60,000 nucleotides of DNA from Membranipora membranacea (taxonomy: Eukaryota > Bryozoa > Gymnolaemata > Cheilostomatida > Membraniporidae): assembly GCA_914767715.1 (NCBI GenBank), contig OU612066.1, positions 2,735,001-2,795,000 on the forward strand. The letters are read 5' to 3'. Shown here piece by piece: positions 58,301-60,000 of this stretch. The notes below the pieces were generated by a model. It was not told the origin of the DNA, searched no databases, and saw nothing but the letters and a program-made list of their open reading frames with translations. How positions within the stretch are numbered: position 1 is the first letter of the stretch; each line of letters begins with the position of its first letter. The position numbers and the translations under genes were made by a program.

Positions 58301-60000
58301 GTTTGTTGGTATGTAGTGTAAAATATGAGGCCACTCAACATTGATTGAGGTATAAGTATATACATTTTTGGCAAATGAAAAAGGAACATTCAATTCTTTC
58401 TCATTGCCGAAGCCAAGTGGTATCCTAGCTGGGGTCAAGTGTAAAGAGTTTTACAATGGTCAGTTAGGAAAGATTACTTATCTGTTACAATATCATTTTA
58501 GAGCATATTTAGGTTGGATTCACAGAAGTAAGCTAGGCTATATCCTATCCTCGTCAGTAATAGTTGTTTCAAATTTTTTCTATCCAGGCCAACATTAAAT
58601 TGACACAGCTTAATATGAATGATGTATTGTCATTCAATTTTACATTTATATTTAGTTTCTATACTCTCTGAAGATCATAGCAACATTTTCTAAGTCACCC
58701 CAAAGCTCCAGTTTCCTGTAAATTGTTCTCGGATTAAGGCTATACTACAGTCTTTGCTGGCTTTATTTCAGGCAAGAATACAGTATGTGCTGTGTGTGTG
58801 AAATGAACAAGATGCCTTTCTATCAGCTACATTGCAGCTGTTACATCTGTGAAGGATGTTGTGATTCTGTAAAAGGGGATGGCCAGAGATGCACGAAATG
58901 CGAGACAACGGTGACAGAAGATACTTTGGTACAATCAGATACAAAGGAGAGAAGGTGAGTGTATGGCATGTTAGGGTTTCTAGGTCAAAATAAGGAAATG
59001 CAGAGAGACAAAGAGAAAATTACACTAGTAAATAAATTAACAAGATTTAAAGTGCTTTGGTAGTATTTGTTTAAAATGAGTAAGTTTGGTTGCTGAGCGT
59101 ATTAAGTGATAGAGACACGGGGTCAAGCAAATATCAACTTTCTATACACCAATAGAAAGCTGTCGAGCTACTGATTGTAAACAGCTCATCAAAAATGAGA
59201 TTGGATGAGTTTGTATCATTTTATCAAAGAAATGAGGGCGAAATTTGGGATATAATGATACACAGTGCCATATTCTGTTGGATTTTCTTTTTTTTTCTTT
59301 AGGCTTAACCAAAGCGACTTCATATGTGAATATTTATACAGCAAATTTGTCTGATCTAAGTAATATAATTGTCCTTTTTAAAACGCCGATTTGGGGACAT
59401 CATATATACTTTTCAACCAAAAATTAGGATCAACTATATCTCCAAGAATATATATAACCTGTTTGAATCTTCTACCAATCAAATTAGCTCATCTTACCAC
59501 TCAGTTTAAAACATCATTTTCGGGCTCATTTCTTTTATAAAATGACGCACGGTCATCCAATCAAATTTTTGATGGGCTGTTAACGATCAGTAGCTCAGCA
59601 GCTTTTTAATGGTGTTTAGAGAGTTATAGAATGTTGATATTTGCTAACCTCCGTGTCTCTACCTTAAGTGAAGGTAACCTATATATACACATATTCACAA
59701 AACTATCGACAAATTACCACAGTTGATATTATATATATACATTCACGAGATGGCTATTTTTTGAAACGCCATAACCTGCAAGAGACTGCAGTGATTAAGA
59801 TCGTCGAAGATGAGATGCAAGCTTGCCATAAGCTTTTATGTTTAACTGCATTGCCAAAGTTTGTGCCATGATCTCTAGTAAAATAATTATTTCTTTCCAG
59901 GGATTACTTCGAAAATGCAAATGAAGATAACACATTCATAGGATTTGGCAGTGAAATGGTCGCCATTGTAATTCTTCAGCAACACATACATACTGGCTGT
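1139..60000 (+). CDS. RNF213-like: RNF213/mysterin-like giant AAA+ E3 ubiquitin ligase, 5' 60 exons, 3' incomplete
   Basis: This is the genomic span of one gene; the exons are listed separately. RNF213 is a roughly 5,000-residue cytosolic ubiquitin ligase with a six-unit dynein-like AAA+ core, linked in vertebrates to lipid droplets, antimicrobial ubiquitylation and vascular disease. The evidence is two near-diagnostic AAA units: GETGCGKT with LFLDEANTTEA (AAA3), and GKPGSSKS with VVLDEVGLAE plus NWALDPAKMNRGIFV (AAA4). Collinear vertebrate-like blocks lie on both sides. The AAA3 P-loop lysine falls near residue 2,408, close to its position in human RNF213, so exon recovery is nearly complete. 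Splice phases match at all junctions except exon 6 to 7. The canonical RING and E3 shell are outside the window. Orthologue versus lineage-specific paralogue cannot be decided here. Confidence 0.93.
1681..1723. repeat. Perfect 20-bp inverted repeat
   Basis: Arms ATGCTTCTGAATCATTACAT and its exact complement are separated by 3 bp. Weaker pairing extends outward through the CTATCTTCAACTG and GTTGAGGATAG flanks, giving a long imperfect hairpin. Confidence 0.8.
1750..1811. repeat. Foldback element with ends like the TTAA-MITE termini
   Basis: Arms of AGGTGGAAAACAAAAT pair perfectly and the outer bases are AGGGCAAACC and GGTTGCCCT, close to the AGGGCAACC terminus of the 377-bp MITE. No TTAA flanks are present. 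It may be an internally deleted or rearranged relative. Confidence 0.5.
2304..2608 (+). CDS. Exon 2: coiled-coil-like linker
   Basis: About residues 82-183. The acceptor is TTTTAG and the donor CCT|GTGAGT. It starts SETIKRFEDLKKELERLNG and is rich in charged heptad-like helix. Phase joins exon 1 and exon 3 exactly. The open frame continues past the donor to a stop at 2626, a read-through that I do not take as the true end. Confidence 0.75.
3514..3890. mobile_element. 377-bp piggyBac-type MITE, copy 1
   Basis: Perfect 17-bp terminal inverted repeats (AGGGCAACCAAGGTTTC) are flanked by TTAA at 3510-3513 and 3891-3894, the target duplication typical of piggyBac-type elements. There is no coding capacity. 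It is almost identical in sequence and equal in length to the copy at 53014. Confidence 0.88.
4311..4661. mobile_element. hAT-type MITE carrying a tRNA-like unit
   Basis: The 14-bp TIRs CAGTGGCGTATATT and their complement are flanked by a perfect 8-bp duplication GCATGAGC (4303-4310 and 4662-4669), as expected for hAT elements. No transposase is encoded. The middle holds tRNA-like A and B boxes. Confidence 0.85.
4354..4450 (+). repeat. tRNA-derived sequence inside the MITE
   Basis: An A-box-like TAGCTCAGTGTGTAGAGC (4362-4379) and a perfect B box GGTTCGAATCC (4422-4432) are followed by a T run at 4445-4451 that could end Pol III transcription. The acceptor stem pairs poorly and the middle is too long for a normal tRNA, so it is a tRNA-derived or SINE-like relic rather than a working tRNA gene. 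Confidence 0.6.
5206..6530. mobile_element. Non-autonomous TIR element (hAT-like) with captured LINE piece
   Basis: The 14-bp TIRs CAGGGCTCTCAACC at 5206 and inverted at 6530 are flanked by perfect 7-bp duplications ATATTAC (5199-5205 and 6531-6537). The terminus resembles hAT elements, but a 7-bp duplication is one short of the usual 8. A reverse-strand LINE RT fragment lies inside; no transposase was seen. Confidence 0.72.
6089..6424 (-). pseudogene. LINE reverse transcriptase C-terminal fragment
   Basis: The 111-codon frame contains KYLGFEDYVQRIAGKASQR and a following SFVVSLLMYCLPV segment, the pattern seen just after the RT fingers/palm in CR1/L2-like elements. It is truncated at both ends and lies within the 5206-6530 element. 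Confidence 0.6.
7960..8012 (+). CDS. Exon 3: short linker
   Basis: A 53-nt exon (acceptor CCTTAG, donor TG|GTAAGT) encoding TSPDIPRDQGLLTAHEIW across the next junction. Phase fits exon 2 and exon 4 exactly, which is the main support. Confidence 0.7.
8013..9666. other. Intron 3, very AT-rich
   Basis: Contains (AT)n near 8905 and AT palindromes near 9075-9120. A possible short interspersed repeat at about 9230-9445 ends in (ACTGA)-like units resembling those at 1845. No exon was seen. Confidence 0.4.
9667..9819 (+). CDS. Exon 4: start of CBM20-like module
   Basis: Encodes NVIIHFKVYAPTVAWQHDFS and onward, about residues 201-251, a beta-strand pattern like the carbohydrate-binding (CBM20-type) region of RNF213 N-termini. 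The donor CG|GTGGGT at 9820 makes the phase fit exon 5; the open frame beyond it to 9892 is read-through. Confidence 0.72.
10036..10253 (+). CDS. Exon 5: CBM20-like module, second half
   Basis: Begins GSIWTTQLSIP and includes LEYKYAFIDG, the strand usually seen as x-EYKY in CBM20 folds. Acceptor TTACAG, donor AAAG|GTGCGT, phase 1. Confidence 0.78.
10480..10748 (+). CDS. Exon 6: end of CBM-like region
   Basis: Begins DIEGSEYHVYDGVMLPPK; YHVYDGV resembles the equivalent RNF213 segment. It then turns into a Lys/Arg-rich helix. The donor is uncertain: AAG|GTCAGC at 10749 gives phase 0, while exon 7 needs phase 1. The frame stays open to 10832. Confidence 0.68.
11205..11269 (+). CDS. Exon 7: N-terminal arm
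   Basis: Encodes SIICDEATLTEELIKWLYSN. It runs in phase 0 into exon 8. Its 5' phase does not match the best donor of exon 6, so a micro-exon or weak donor may be missing. Confidence 0.6.
11354..11634 (+). CDS. Exon 8: N-terminal arm helices
   Basis: Encodes VRENYAAECVNSHLRSFCAA and onward, about 94 residues, mostly amphipathic helix with LCGSLLGLIHLAYQF. Donor GGAG|GTAAGT, ending in phase 2. Confidence 0.82.
12459..12674 (+). CDS. Exon 9: N-terminal arm
   Basis: Encodes GIITSVVTCMKKSFPDPEVW through NDQPPSMEEHV. Acceptor TGCGTAG, donor ATGT|GTGAGT. Phase fits exon 8 and the small exon 10. Confidence 0.83.
12754..12800 (+). CDS. Exon 10: 47-nt small exon
   Basis: Found by phase logic: exons 9 and 11 cannot join directly. 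This block (acceptor TTGCCAG, donor TCAG|GTATAG) is open as SFMCWRTEIRCHAES and restores the frame on both sides. Confidence 0.68.
12923..13131 (+). CDS. Exon 11: N-terminal arm
   Basis: Encodes LFYKELAALCESHLLLSIAT through LAYKLTGQS; donor AGT|GTAAGT. A helical segment with no named domain. Confidence 0.8.
13978..14160 (+). CDS. Exon 12: N-terminal arm
   Basis: Encodes YDYLQYFFKQIKMLPSIFFD and onward to KMGEIEN; donor AAT|GTAAGT. Of three clustered acceptors (13964, 13970, 13977), only the last keeps phase with exon 11. Confidence 0.75.
14580..14990 (+). pseudogene. LINE reverse transcriptase fragment (CR1/L2-like)
   Basis: A plus-strand open stretch reads DCKKAFVYVDHS, then GVPQGSIIALILFF and YADDTTFE, the conserved RT blocks including the catalytic YADD box. 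It is short, degraded and inside intron 12. Confidence 0.8.
15090..15154 (+). CDS. Exon 13: N-terminal arm
   Basis: A 65-nt exon encoding DKRHQLSEALFDYLGRVRKE; acceptor TTTTGTAG, donor CAGT|GTGAGT, phases 0 and 2. Confidence 0.78.
15183..15285. repeat. Interspersed repeat A, copy 1
   Basis: Shares CTAAATTTGCATGTTATAAA and the following ATTAAATTAGAAAA segment with 57257-57365. The family is unknown. Confidence 0.6.
15670..16430 (-). mobile_element. CR1/L2-like LINE fragment: ORF start and endonuclease, interrupted
   Basis: Read on the minus strand, 16230-16112 gives ALNTLKLAELGPYFEIHQ then ICLTETWLNG, the start of an apurinic-type endonuclease. After an insertion the frame resumes at about 15885 as TWLDVHEQQFIKINWFDSHF then NRIGGGVCIL. 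A one-base frameshift near 16210 separates it from the upstream ORF. Confidence 0.75.
15886..16111 (-). mobile_element. U2 snRNA-headed SINE-like insertion
   Basis: The minus-strand 5' end at 16110 reads ATCGCTTCTCGGCC then TTGGCTAAGATCAA, matching the first 30-odd nt of U2 snRNA with one substitution. About 190 bp unlike U2 follow. Near-identical 19-bp copies (CATYCAGCCAAGTTKCTGT) flank it at 15867-15885 and 16112-16130, as for a target duplication. Confidence 0.78.
17660..17918 (+). CDS. Exon 14: N-terminal arm
   Basis: Encodes LWHPDRYTLENLSLLIHSHL through VPVSLGEFQ, about 86 residues; acceptor T9CAG, donor CAG|GTAAAA. The W-x-P-x(n)-LIHSHL pattern is helix rich. Confidence 0.85.
18452..18550 (+). 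CDS. Exon 15: N-terminal arm
   Basis: Encodes VWNEILGYEVQVPFVKQWWT through YARVES; phases 0 and 0. Confidence 0.84.
18769..18888 (+). CDS. Exon 16: N-terminal arm
   Basis: Encodes MVPDELTKLFKFYGKEQLTT through DNIVKM; acceptor CTACAG, donor ATG|GTGAGA, phases 0 and 0. Confidence 0.82.
19186..19206. repeat. (ACATA)n microsatellite
   Basis: About four tandem copies of the pentamer ACATA in intron 16. Confidence 0.8.
19400..19559 (+). CDS. Exon 17: N-terminal arm
   Basis: Encodes SMEQCKNLADGKLAKLLEAI through FTSAWERV; donor GTTG|GTAAGA, phase 1. Confidence 0.84.
19560..20619. other. Intron 17
   Basis: AT-rich sequence without recognisable genes or complete elements. Confidence 0.4.
20620..20964 (+). 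CDS. Exon 18: N-terminal arm, longest exon
   Basis: Encodes DGTKLYSSQNESLHLFVGNT through TETKAVLKG, 115 residues of helix with several Cys. Acceptor TTTCAG, donor AAAG|GTTGGT, phases 1 and 1. Confidence 0.85.
21361..21648 (+). CDS. Exon 19: N-terminal arm
   Basis: Encodes EESCRIRIWLEREDGSMLIR through AETKAHLFRG; acceptor CTTTGCAG, donor AGGG|GTGGGT, phases 1 and 1. Confidence 0.85.
21846..21893. repeat. GC-rich CCCGCC/CATC microsatellite
   Basis: CCGCCCGCCAGCCCGCCCGC runs into (CATC)n, a sharp GC spike in an AT-rich intron. Confidence 0.75.
22368..22606 (+). CDS. Exon 20: N-terminal arm
   Basis: Encodes VANVALLESLKQDYYEGDTR through KQQDITYG; long amphipathic helices; donor GGG|GTAAGC. Confidence 0.85.
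23322..23469 (+). CDS. Exon 21: N-terminal arm
   Basis: Encodes DDELKLCGLRDHWSSCLYKE through VDWVRAEIS; donor TCGA|GTAAGT, phase 1. Confidence 0.83.
23470..25036. other. Intron 21
   Basis: Contains a 13-G homopolymer at 23554-23566 and otherwise unremarkable AT-rich sequence. The ORF at 24460-24654 has no splice context or recognisable content. Confidence 0.45.
25037..25266 (+). CDS. Exon 22: conserved RNF213 arm block
   Basis: Encodes KDIGDFVELLSGSAGRSVIP through DRNTNLPHQL. The DFVEL...SAG pattern followed by ALNDYSPLIYDL resembles a conserved block of vertebrate RNF213 ahead of the AAA core. Confidence 0.88.
25800..25990 (-). repeat. Possible tRNA-derived SINE remnant
   Basis: On the minus strand GATAAGGCCACTTTTGAC is followed about 30 nt later by a B-box-like GGTTCAAGTCTTGG. 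The spacing suits a tRNA-derived head, but the A box is weak and no second copy was seen. Confidence 0.35.
26199..26351 (+). CDS. Exon 23: RNF213 arm block
   Basis: Encodes HQVVTRLQDIKDATSLFGDM through DDSSTSNQ, including SINRSGMYTIG, which resembles the INARG-type motif of vertebrate RNF213. Phases 0 and 0. Confidence 0.87.
26663..26815 (+). CDS. Exon 24: RNF213 arm block
   Basis: Encodes KFDGVINLTYNDGAKAKKSM then LRDLQSKLTLFAGNDGQSK, close to the LQS-L-L-AG motif of vertebrate RNF213. Donor GAG|GTAGGT. Confidence 0.88.
27369..27628 (+). CDS. Exon 25: RNF213 arm block
   Basis: Encodes VKDVVEQMATLYQQLHADGC then VHF, matching the LASLYxxLHxAGxVHF block of RNF213. It continues to IMEMYRE; donor GAGA|GTAAGT. 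Confidence 0.88.
28099..28201 (+). CDS. Exon 26: RNF213 arm block
   Basis: Encodes KSEGLKYYYTEQIVTLRKRL then GEFFETRKPSCLRE; YxTxQxVxLRKRL is conserved in RNF213. Phases 2 and 0. Confidence 0.88.
28202..29454. other. Intron 26
   Basis: AT-rich sequence; the short ORF at 28796-28987 has no splice sites or motif. Nothing else recognised. Confidence 0.4.
29455..29689 (+). CDS. Exon 27: N-terminal arm
   Basis: Encodes ALPLLALIHPISHEDLLKKL through ELTDTAGA; acceptor TTACAG, donor GCCC|GTAAGT, phase 1. Confidence 0.84.
30333..30432 (+). CDS. Exon 28: N-terminal arm
   Basis: Encodes DWLAWFENYKEQYMQKRQSM through FKTSQ; acceptor TTTTACAG, donor AGAA|GTGAGT, phase 2. Confidence 0.82.
31036..31163 (+). 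CDS. Exon 29: N-terminal arm
   Basis: Encodes ADENSLKVRLQSLWTNFNER through LTHVLDELYG; acceptor TTTGTAG, donor TATG|GTTAGT, phase 1. Confidence 0.82.
31164..32759. other. Intron 29
   Basis: Apart from the LINE 3' end, the segment 32005-32759 shows only an AT palindrome near 32641-32663. The ORF at 31984-32256 has no coding evidence. Confidence 0.4.
31310..32004 (-). mobile_element. CR1/L2-like LINE 3' end
   Basis: The 148-codon minus-strand frame (32004-31558) has RFEYLYLLTFYKIVNSLVPI and FGAQKFNELPNHVKLSQSLA, the typical C-terminus downstream of a non-LTR RT. About 240 bp of 3' UTR follow. It is 5'-truncated and lies in intron 29. Confidence 0.78.
32760..32840 (+). CDS. Exon 30: entry to AAA core
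   Basis: Encodes EESSRCYEARKLPGWLNIGP then SAIPVSP. RNF213 has a similar LPRGLQVG-like turn here. Phases 1 and 1. Confidence 0.82.
33295..33401 (+). CDS. Exon 31: AAA core
   Basis: Encodes DSYNIILSIYEYDAEKGGPR then SSEILFCQQDTASEN, matching the VMSIY...EVLLCTPxT strand pair of RNF213. Confidence 0.87.
33696..34012 (+). CDS. Exon 32: AAA core
   Basis: Encodes VELFLQRAARDTSSYHCMVN through MIDNNER, 105 residues. It follows the RNF213 order (RRC helix, then LVNAD-like strand, then a helix and a strand before the next P-loop). Confidence 0.88.
34168..34408 (+). CDS. Exon 33: AAA2 P-loop
   Basis: Encodes LCVRVVLSERPGLGKSRWKK, with Walker A GLGKS at about residues 1957-1961. The same SERxGxGKS is present in vertebrate RNF213, where AAA2 is reported to hold ATP without turnover. 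It ends SNTIHIDISHK. Confidence 0.9.
34455..34556 (+). repeat. Possible tRNA-derived SINE remnant
   Basis: TAGCTAAAGTCAGAAAGC resembles an A box and GGTTCAAGTCCC is a good B box about 55 nt later, followed by a T run. It lies in intron 33, is degenerate and has no second copy. Confidence 0.35.
35069..35200 (+). CDS. Exon 34: AAA2
   Basis: Encodes VKSGVDELLFQLLILGQIAD then DFYIIECQ; matches the FLFKLLIL...YIVE segment of RNF213. Phases 0 and 0. Confidence 0.9.
35962..36094 (+). CDS. Exon 35: AAA2
   Basis: Encodes NGLNAHNLLSVLPCTHCISP then HEILMKYWELAK, equivalent to the FLDIFPKVTCRPPKEV region. Donor CAGG|GTATGT, phase 1. Confidence 0.85.
36268..36365. repeat. 98-bp foldback with 37-bp arms
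   Basis: Arms begin CCTGTAATAGAAGTTGGT and run 37 bp with a single mismatch, around a 24-bp loop. It is directly followed by a second perfect palindrome, TTATAGTAAAAT and complement (36366-36390). Both lie in intron 35, within 120 bp of exon 36. Confidence 0.85.
36485..36641 (+). CDS. Exon 36: AAA2-AAA3 linker
   Basis: Encodes FEKVDEEMRDSKGWRDVADG through LDLQVIME. Phases 1 and 2. Confidence 0.84.
36864..37023 (+). CDS. Exon 37: conserved NPSWSEL block
   Basis: Encodes NCGLDNPSWSELMHFISFLG then NQLAFVKES and KKVILEFVFKMAR; NPSWSELxxFxxFLxxQL is a strong RNF213 signature. Confidence 0.93.
37352..37405 (+). CDS. Exon 38: 54-nt exon
   Basis: Encodes DFATKSLDIAEEVLEQKE, continuing the MARDFATxSL motif across the junction. 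Phases 0 and 0. Confidence 0.88.
37674..37797 (+). CDS. Exon 39: PYMFFN block
   Basis: Encodes KSKWEKEAQPYMFFCNNGDS then LSTIGLDIQ, equivalent to RKRWESEPHPYVFFNDD in RNF213. Donor CAGA|GTTAGT. Confidence 0.9.
38252..38399 (+). CDS. Exon 40: pre-AAA3
   Basis: Encodes SNEGYDLYSLHNSETGEIVS through LNEY. The donor TATGT|GTCAAT is weak, but it is the phase that joins exon 41. Confidence 0.8.
38606..39450. mobile_element. Diverged TTAA MITE, copy 3, split by a nested MITE
   Basis: 38606-38874 and 39367-39450 together match the 377-bp MITE. The right end reads GGTTGCCCA then TTAA; the left end is decayed (CTAA). The gap is the nested element at 38877-39364. Confidence 0.8.
38877..39364. mobile_element. 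488-bp long-TIR MITE nested in TTAA MITE
   Basis: Ends TAGACAG and CTGTCTA begin TIRs of about 120 bp that share GAGCT, TCGGAGTTGTC, AGTTTGGTAC and AACCGCTTAT blocks in inverted order. TA lies on both sides. No ORF. The family is unknown. Confidence 0.82.
40005..40085 (+). CDS. Exon 41: pre-AAA3
   Basis: Encodes AQFLKLLASVMMKTEQWSDE through ISQ; donor CAGAA|GTAAGA, phases 2 and 2. Confidence 0.75.
40577..40690 (+). CDS. Exon 42: pre-AAA3
   Basis: Encodes GGLNKLFPGLKEFENPDPSY then ITMDNAKKMLAIHERF, equivalent to YELTTDNMLKILAIEMRF directly before AAA3. Confidence 0.9.
40897..41029 (+). CDS. Exon 43: AAA3 Walker A
   Basis: Encodes AGIPVIIMGETGCGKTMLIE and onward. GETGCGKT near residues 2402-2409 is the AAA3 P-loop, one of the two ATP-hydrolysing sites in RNF213. 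Confidence 0.96.
41080..42850 (-). pseudogene. RTE-like reverse transcriptase, broken
   Basis: At least four frames are needed: 42846-42652, 42682-42311 (ALRNGKAPGIDELPAEFL), 42085-41819 (GVRQGCVISPLLF) and 41859-41350 (FLYLGAKIDSSGG, LLYGCETW). The catalytic YADD-equivalent region falls at the frameshift near 41900. Confidence 0.82.
43235..43835 (-). pseudogene. RTE-like apurinic endonuclease domain
   Basis: The 187-codon frame has LELLGISESRWTGEGEEGLE, YSGKQDNQHHQGTALML and a C-terminal LTQIDHLLINRKRR block, the AP endonuclease of an RTE-type ORF. The open frame is intact but about 60 residues short in the centre. Confidence 0.8.
44244..44360 (+). CDS. Exon 44: AAA3
   Basis: Encodes IHGGTTEDEIISTVREAEKA and onward; VHGGTTxDxIxxxVREAE is conserved in RNF213 just after the P-loop. 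Confidence 0.94.
45172..45329 (+). CDS. Exon 45: AAA3 Walker B
   Basis: Encodes TILFLDEANTTEAIGLIKEI and ends SGVKIIAACNPFL. The Walker B acidic pair DE and sensor-1 ACNP are present, so AAA3 looks catalytically competent. Confidence 0.96.
45409..45652. mobile_element. 244-bp MITE with GGGGGTCTTTCAATT termini
   Basis: Termini GGGGGTCTTTCAATT and complement frame the element, with internal GATCGCTC/GAGCGAT repeats. CAG occurs on both sides but the duplication is not certain. Inside intron 45. Confidence 0.7.
45809..45894 (+). CDS. Exon 46: AAA3
   Basis: Encodes YDKKILEKLQRISLGRYKPV then EDPAKEMF. Matches the RKHSEEMICRLESAGLG region. Phases 2 and 1. Confidence 0.88.
45958..46065 (+). repeat. 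Possible tRNA-derived SINE remnant
   Basis: TGGTGCAATTGGTAAGTATG is a good A box; a B-box-like GAATTCTCATCCC follows about 50 nt later. No matching copy was found in the window. Confidence 0.4.
46781..46947 (+). CDS. Exon 47: AAA3 C-terminal part
   Basis: Encodes EIPMTELVYRVQPLPEALRA then LVWDFGRL, equivalent to RQLVYRVHALPPSLIPLVWDFG. The acceptor at 46780 (CCCTTGTAG) was chosen because it keeps phase; the frame is open upstream by chance. Confidence 0.92.
47542..47649 (+). CDS. Exon 48: AAA3-AAA4
   Basis: Encodes NIRCNDAEKEQLLFGNRCKD then VINLIVKSQNFMRLCI, matching VITEVLCASQGFMR. Phases 0 and 0. Confidence 0.88.
48443..48640 (+). CDS. Exon 49: AAA3-AAA4
   Basis: Encodes DECSYVSLRDVKRFLDVAQW then FYDM; DECSxVSLRDVxR is a strong RNF213 signature. 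Donor ACT|GTAAGT. Confidence 0.94.
49112..49284 (+). CDS. Exon 50: AAA4 approach
   Basis: Encodes ADSDIDRSIVLSIAACYLVR and ends LQDQFEL; equals the SLMLAIGVCYHASL helix of RNF213. The open frame extends upstream to 48992 but the acceptor at 49111 fits phase. Confidence 0.88.
49780..50056 (+). CDS. Exon 51: AAA4 Walker A
   Basis: Encodes MALKENIFMMIVCIQNRIPL then FLIGKPGSSKSLAKSMV. The P-loop lysine lies near residue 2838. An acidic stretch (GEGEDDDPCDENDE) precedes it. The GKPGSSKS form is specific to AAA4 of RNF213. Confidence 0.96.
50259..50435 (+). CDS. Exon 52: AAA4 Walker B
   Basis: Encodes TQMVTYQCSAHSTSTGIQDV and later ISVVVLDEVGLAEASEHMPL. The Walker B DE is present. Phases 0 and 0. 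Confidence 0.96.
50991..51160 (+). CDS. Exon 53: AAA4 sensor region
   Basis: Encodes VLHPLLEEGVVVEGKADPVR then GFIGISNWALDPAKMNRGIF, nearly identical to vertebrate RNF213 in the sensor and arginine part of AAA4. Confidence 0.97.
51963..52097 (+). CDS. Exon 54: after AAA4
   Basis: Encodes KLYTDESENGVKLKEALAEG then EFFGLRDFY; EFFGLRDYY is conserved in RNF213. Phases 2 and 2. Confidence 0.93.
53014..53390. mobile_element. 377-bp piggyBac-type MITE, copy 2
   Basis: Same 17-bp TIRs and same length as copy 1, flanked by TTAA at 53010-53013 and 53391-53394. Only a few differences from copy 1 were seen by eye. Confidence 0.88.
54230..54361. repeat. C-rich CCCCACTC minisatellite
   Basis: Irregular tandem CCCCACTCC, CCACCCTC and CCCCAACT units. 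It lies beyond the 3' side of the minus-strand RT element. The two overlapping plus-strand Pro/Ser/Thr/His-rich ORFs are translations of the repeat. Confidence 0.8.
54440..56210 (-). mobile_element. RTE-like LINE, 5'-truncated, relatively fresh
   Basis: Only the RT half and 3' end are present. The 378-codon frame is long and uninterrupted, suggesting a younger insertion than the 41-44 kb copy. The 5' truncation point lies about 170 bp upstream of exon 55 on the genomic axis. Confidence 0.82.
54547..56092 (-). pseudogene. RTE-like reverse transcriptase with one main frameshift
   Basis: Frame 1 (56092-about 55700) has LIPxE-type fingers with VITPIYKEKRDPLECGNYRG. Frame 2 (about 55700-54547) has HMVFVDLEKAYDTIQRERIW, GLHQGSALSPLLFI, the catalytic FADD and a C-terminal GRPNQRWSDT tail. 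The break near 55700 also seems to lack part of the finger region. Confidence 0.85.
56384..56626 (+). CDS. Exon 55: after AAA4
   Basis: Encodes LIKMISRFSTASGQRLTTNK then IRRNFGGIPRAVLNTMGCF; joins exon 54 as DFYSLIKM, as in RNF213. Donor AAGG|GTATGT. Confidence 0.93.
56874..57012 (+). CDS. Exon 56: RYLL / FGSGF block
   Basis: Encodes METRYLLIIAKDTSVRRIVI and ends EVVFGSGFNGDMHFSQ; SRYLLVLTKN...IIFGSGF is conserved in RNF213. Phases 2 and 0. Confidence 0.94.
57257..57365. repeat. Interspersed repeat A, copy 2
   Basis: Matches 15183-15285 over CTAAATTTGCATGTTATAAA and the following A/T-rich segment. In intron 56. Confidence 0.6.
57580..57640. repeat. Two overlapping, mutually exclusive perfect inverted repeats
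   Basis: GTAAAAGTTAAATT (57580-57593) pairs with 57607-57620, while GTTAAATTTAACATTTTAG (57586-57604) pairs with 57622-57640. Both are perfect and share bases. They sit just upstream of the exon 57 acceptor at 57671-57673. Confidence 0.85.
57674..57867 (+). CDS. Exon 57: LYESLYD block
   Basis: Encodes VCRDINQIKHCMASGKPVIL then LYESLYDTLNQYF and LGLGTSKSKVFVHKDF, almost collinear with RNF213 through its LYESLYDALNQYY motif. Confidence 0.96.
58093..58266 (+). CDS. Exon 58: FPIPLxxRLEKHY block
   Basis: Encodes LIVLADEERVDKFPIPLLSR then LEKHYVSADSLL, matching the IVIEEKDVVYKHFPIPLINRLEKHYL block. Ends PYRPY; phases 2 and 2. Confidence 0.96.
58772..58954 (+). CDS. Exon 59: extra RING-like zinc finger, 183 nt, phase 2-2
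   Basis: Encodes QEYSMCCVCEMNKMPFYQLH then CSCYICEGCC and RCTKCE. The spacing C-x2-C-x11-C-x1-C-x2-C-x2-C-x10-C-x2-C is that of a RING but with Cys in place of the usual His (C4C4 type). The exon is a multiple of three with equal phases, so it can be skipped without a frameshift. I know of no equivalent between the RLEKHY and FIGY motifs of vertebrate RNF213. It is distinct from the canonical C-terminal RING. Confidence 0.88.
58955..59901. other. Intron 59
   Basis: More than half is the long-TIR element at 59110-59663. AT-rich remainder, no exon. Confidence 0.6.
59110..59663. mobile_element. 554-bp non-autonomous element with about 150-bp TIRs
   Basis: Left end TAGAGACACGG and right end CCGTGTCTCTACC begin TIRs that stay similar through AGCTACTGAT and ATCAAAAAT blocks for about 150 bp. 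TTAAGTGA occurs directly outside both ends (59102-59109 and 59664-59671), a candidate 8-bp duplication. The Mutator or hAT superfamily is possible. Confidence 0.75.
59902..60000 (+). CDS. Exon 60: FIGF block, cut by window end
   Basis: Encodes DYFENANEDNTFIGFGSEMV then AIVILQQHIHTGC, equal to the DVFIGYHSDACASVVLQ segment of RNF213. Open to the window edge. Confidence 0.92.
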
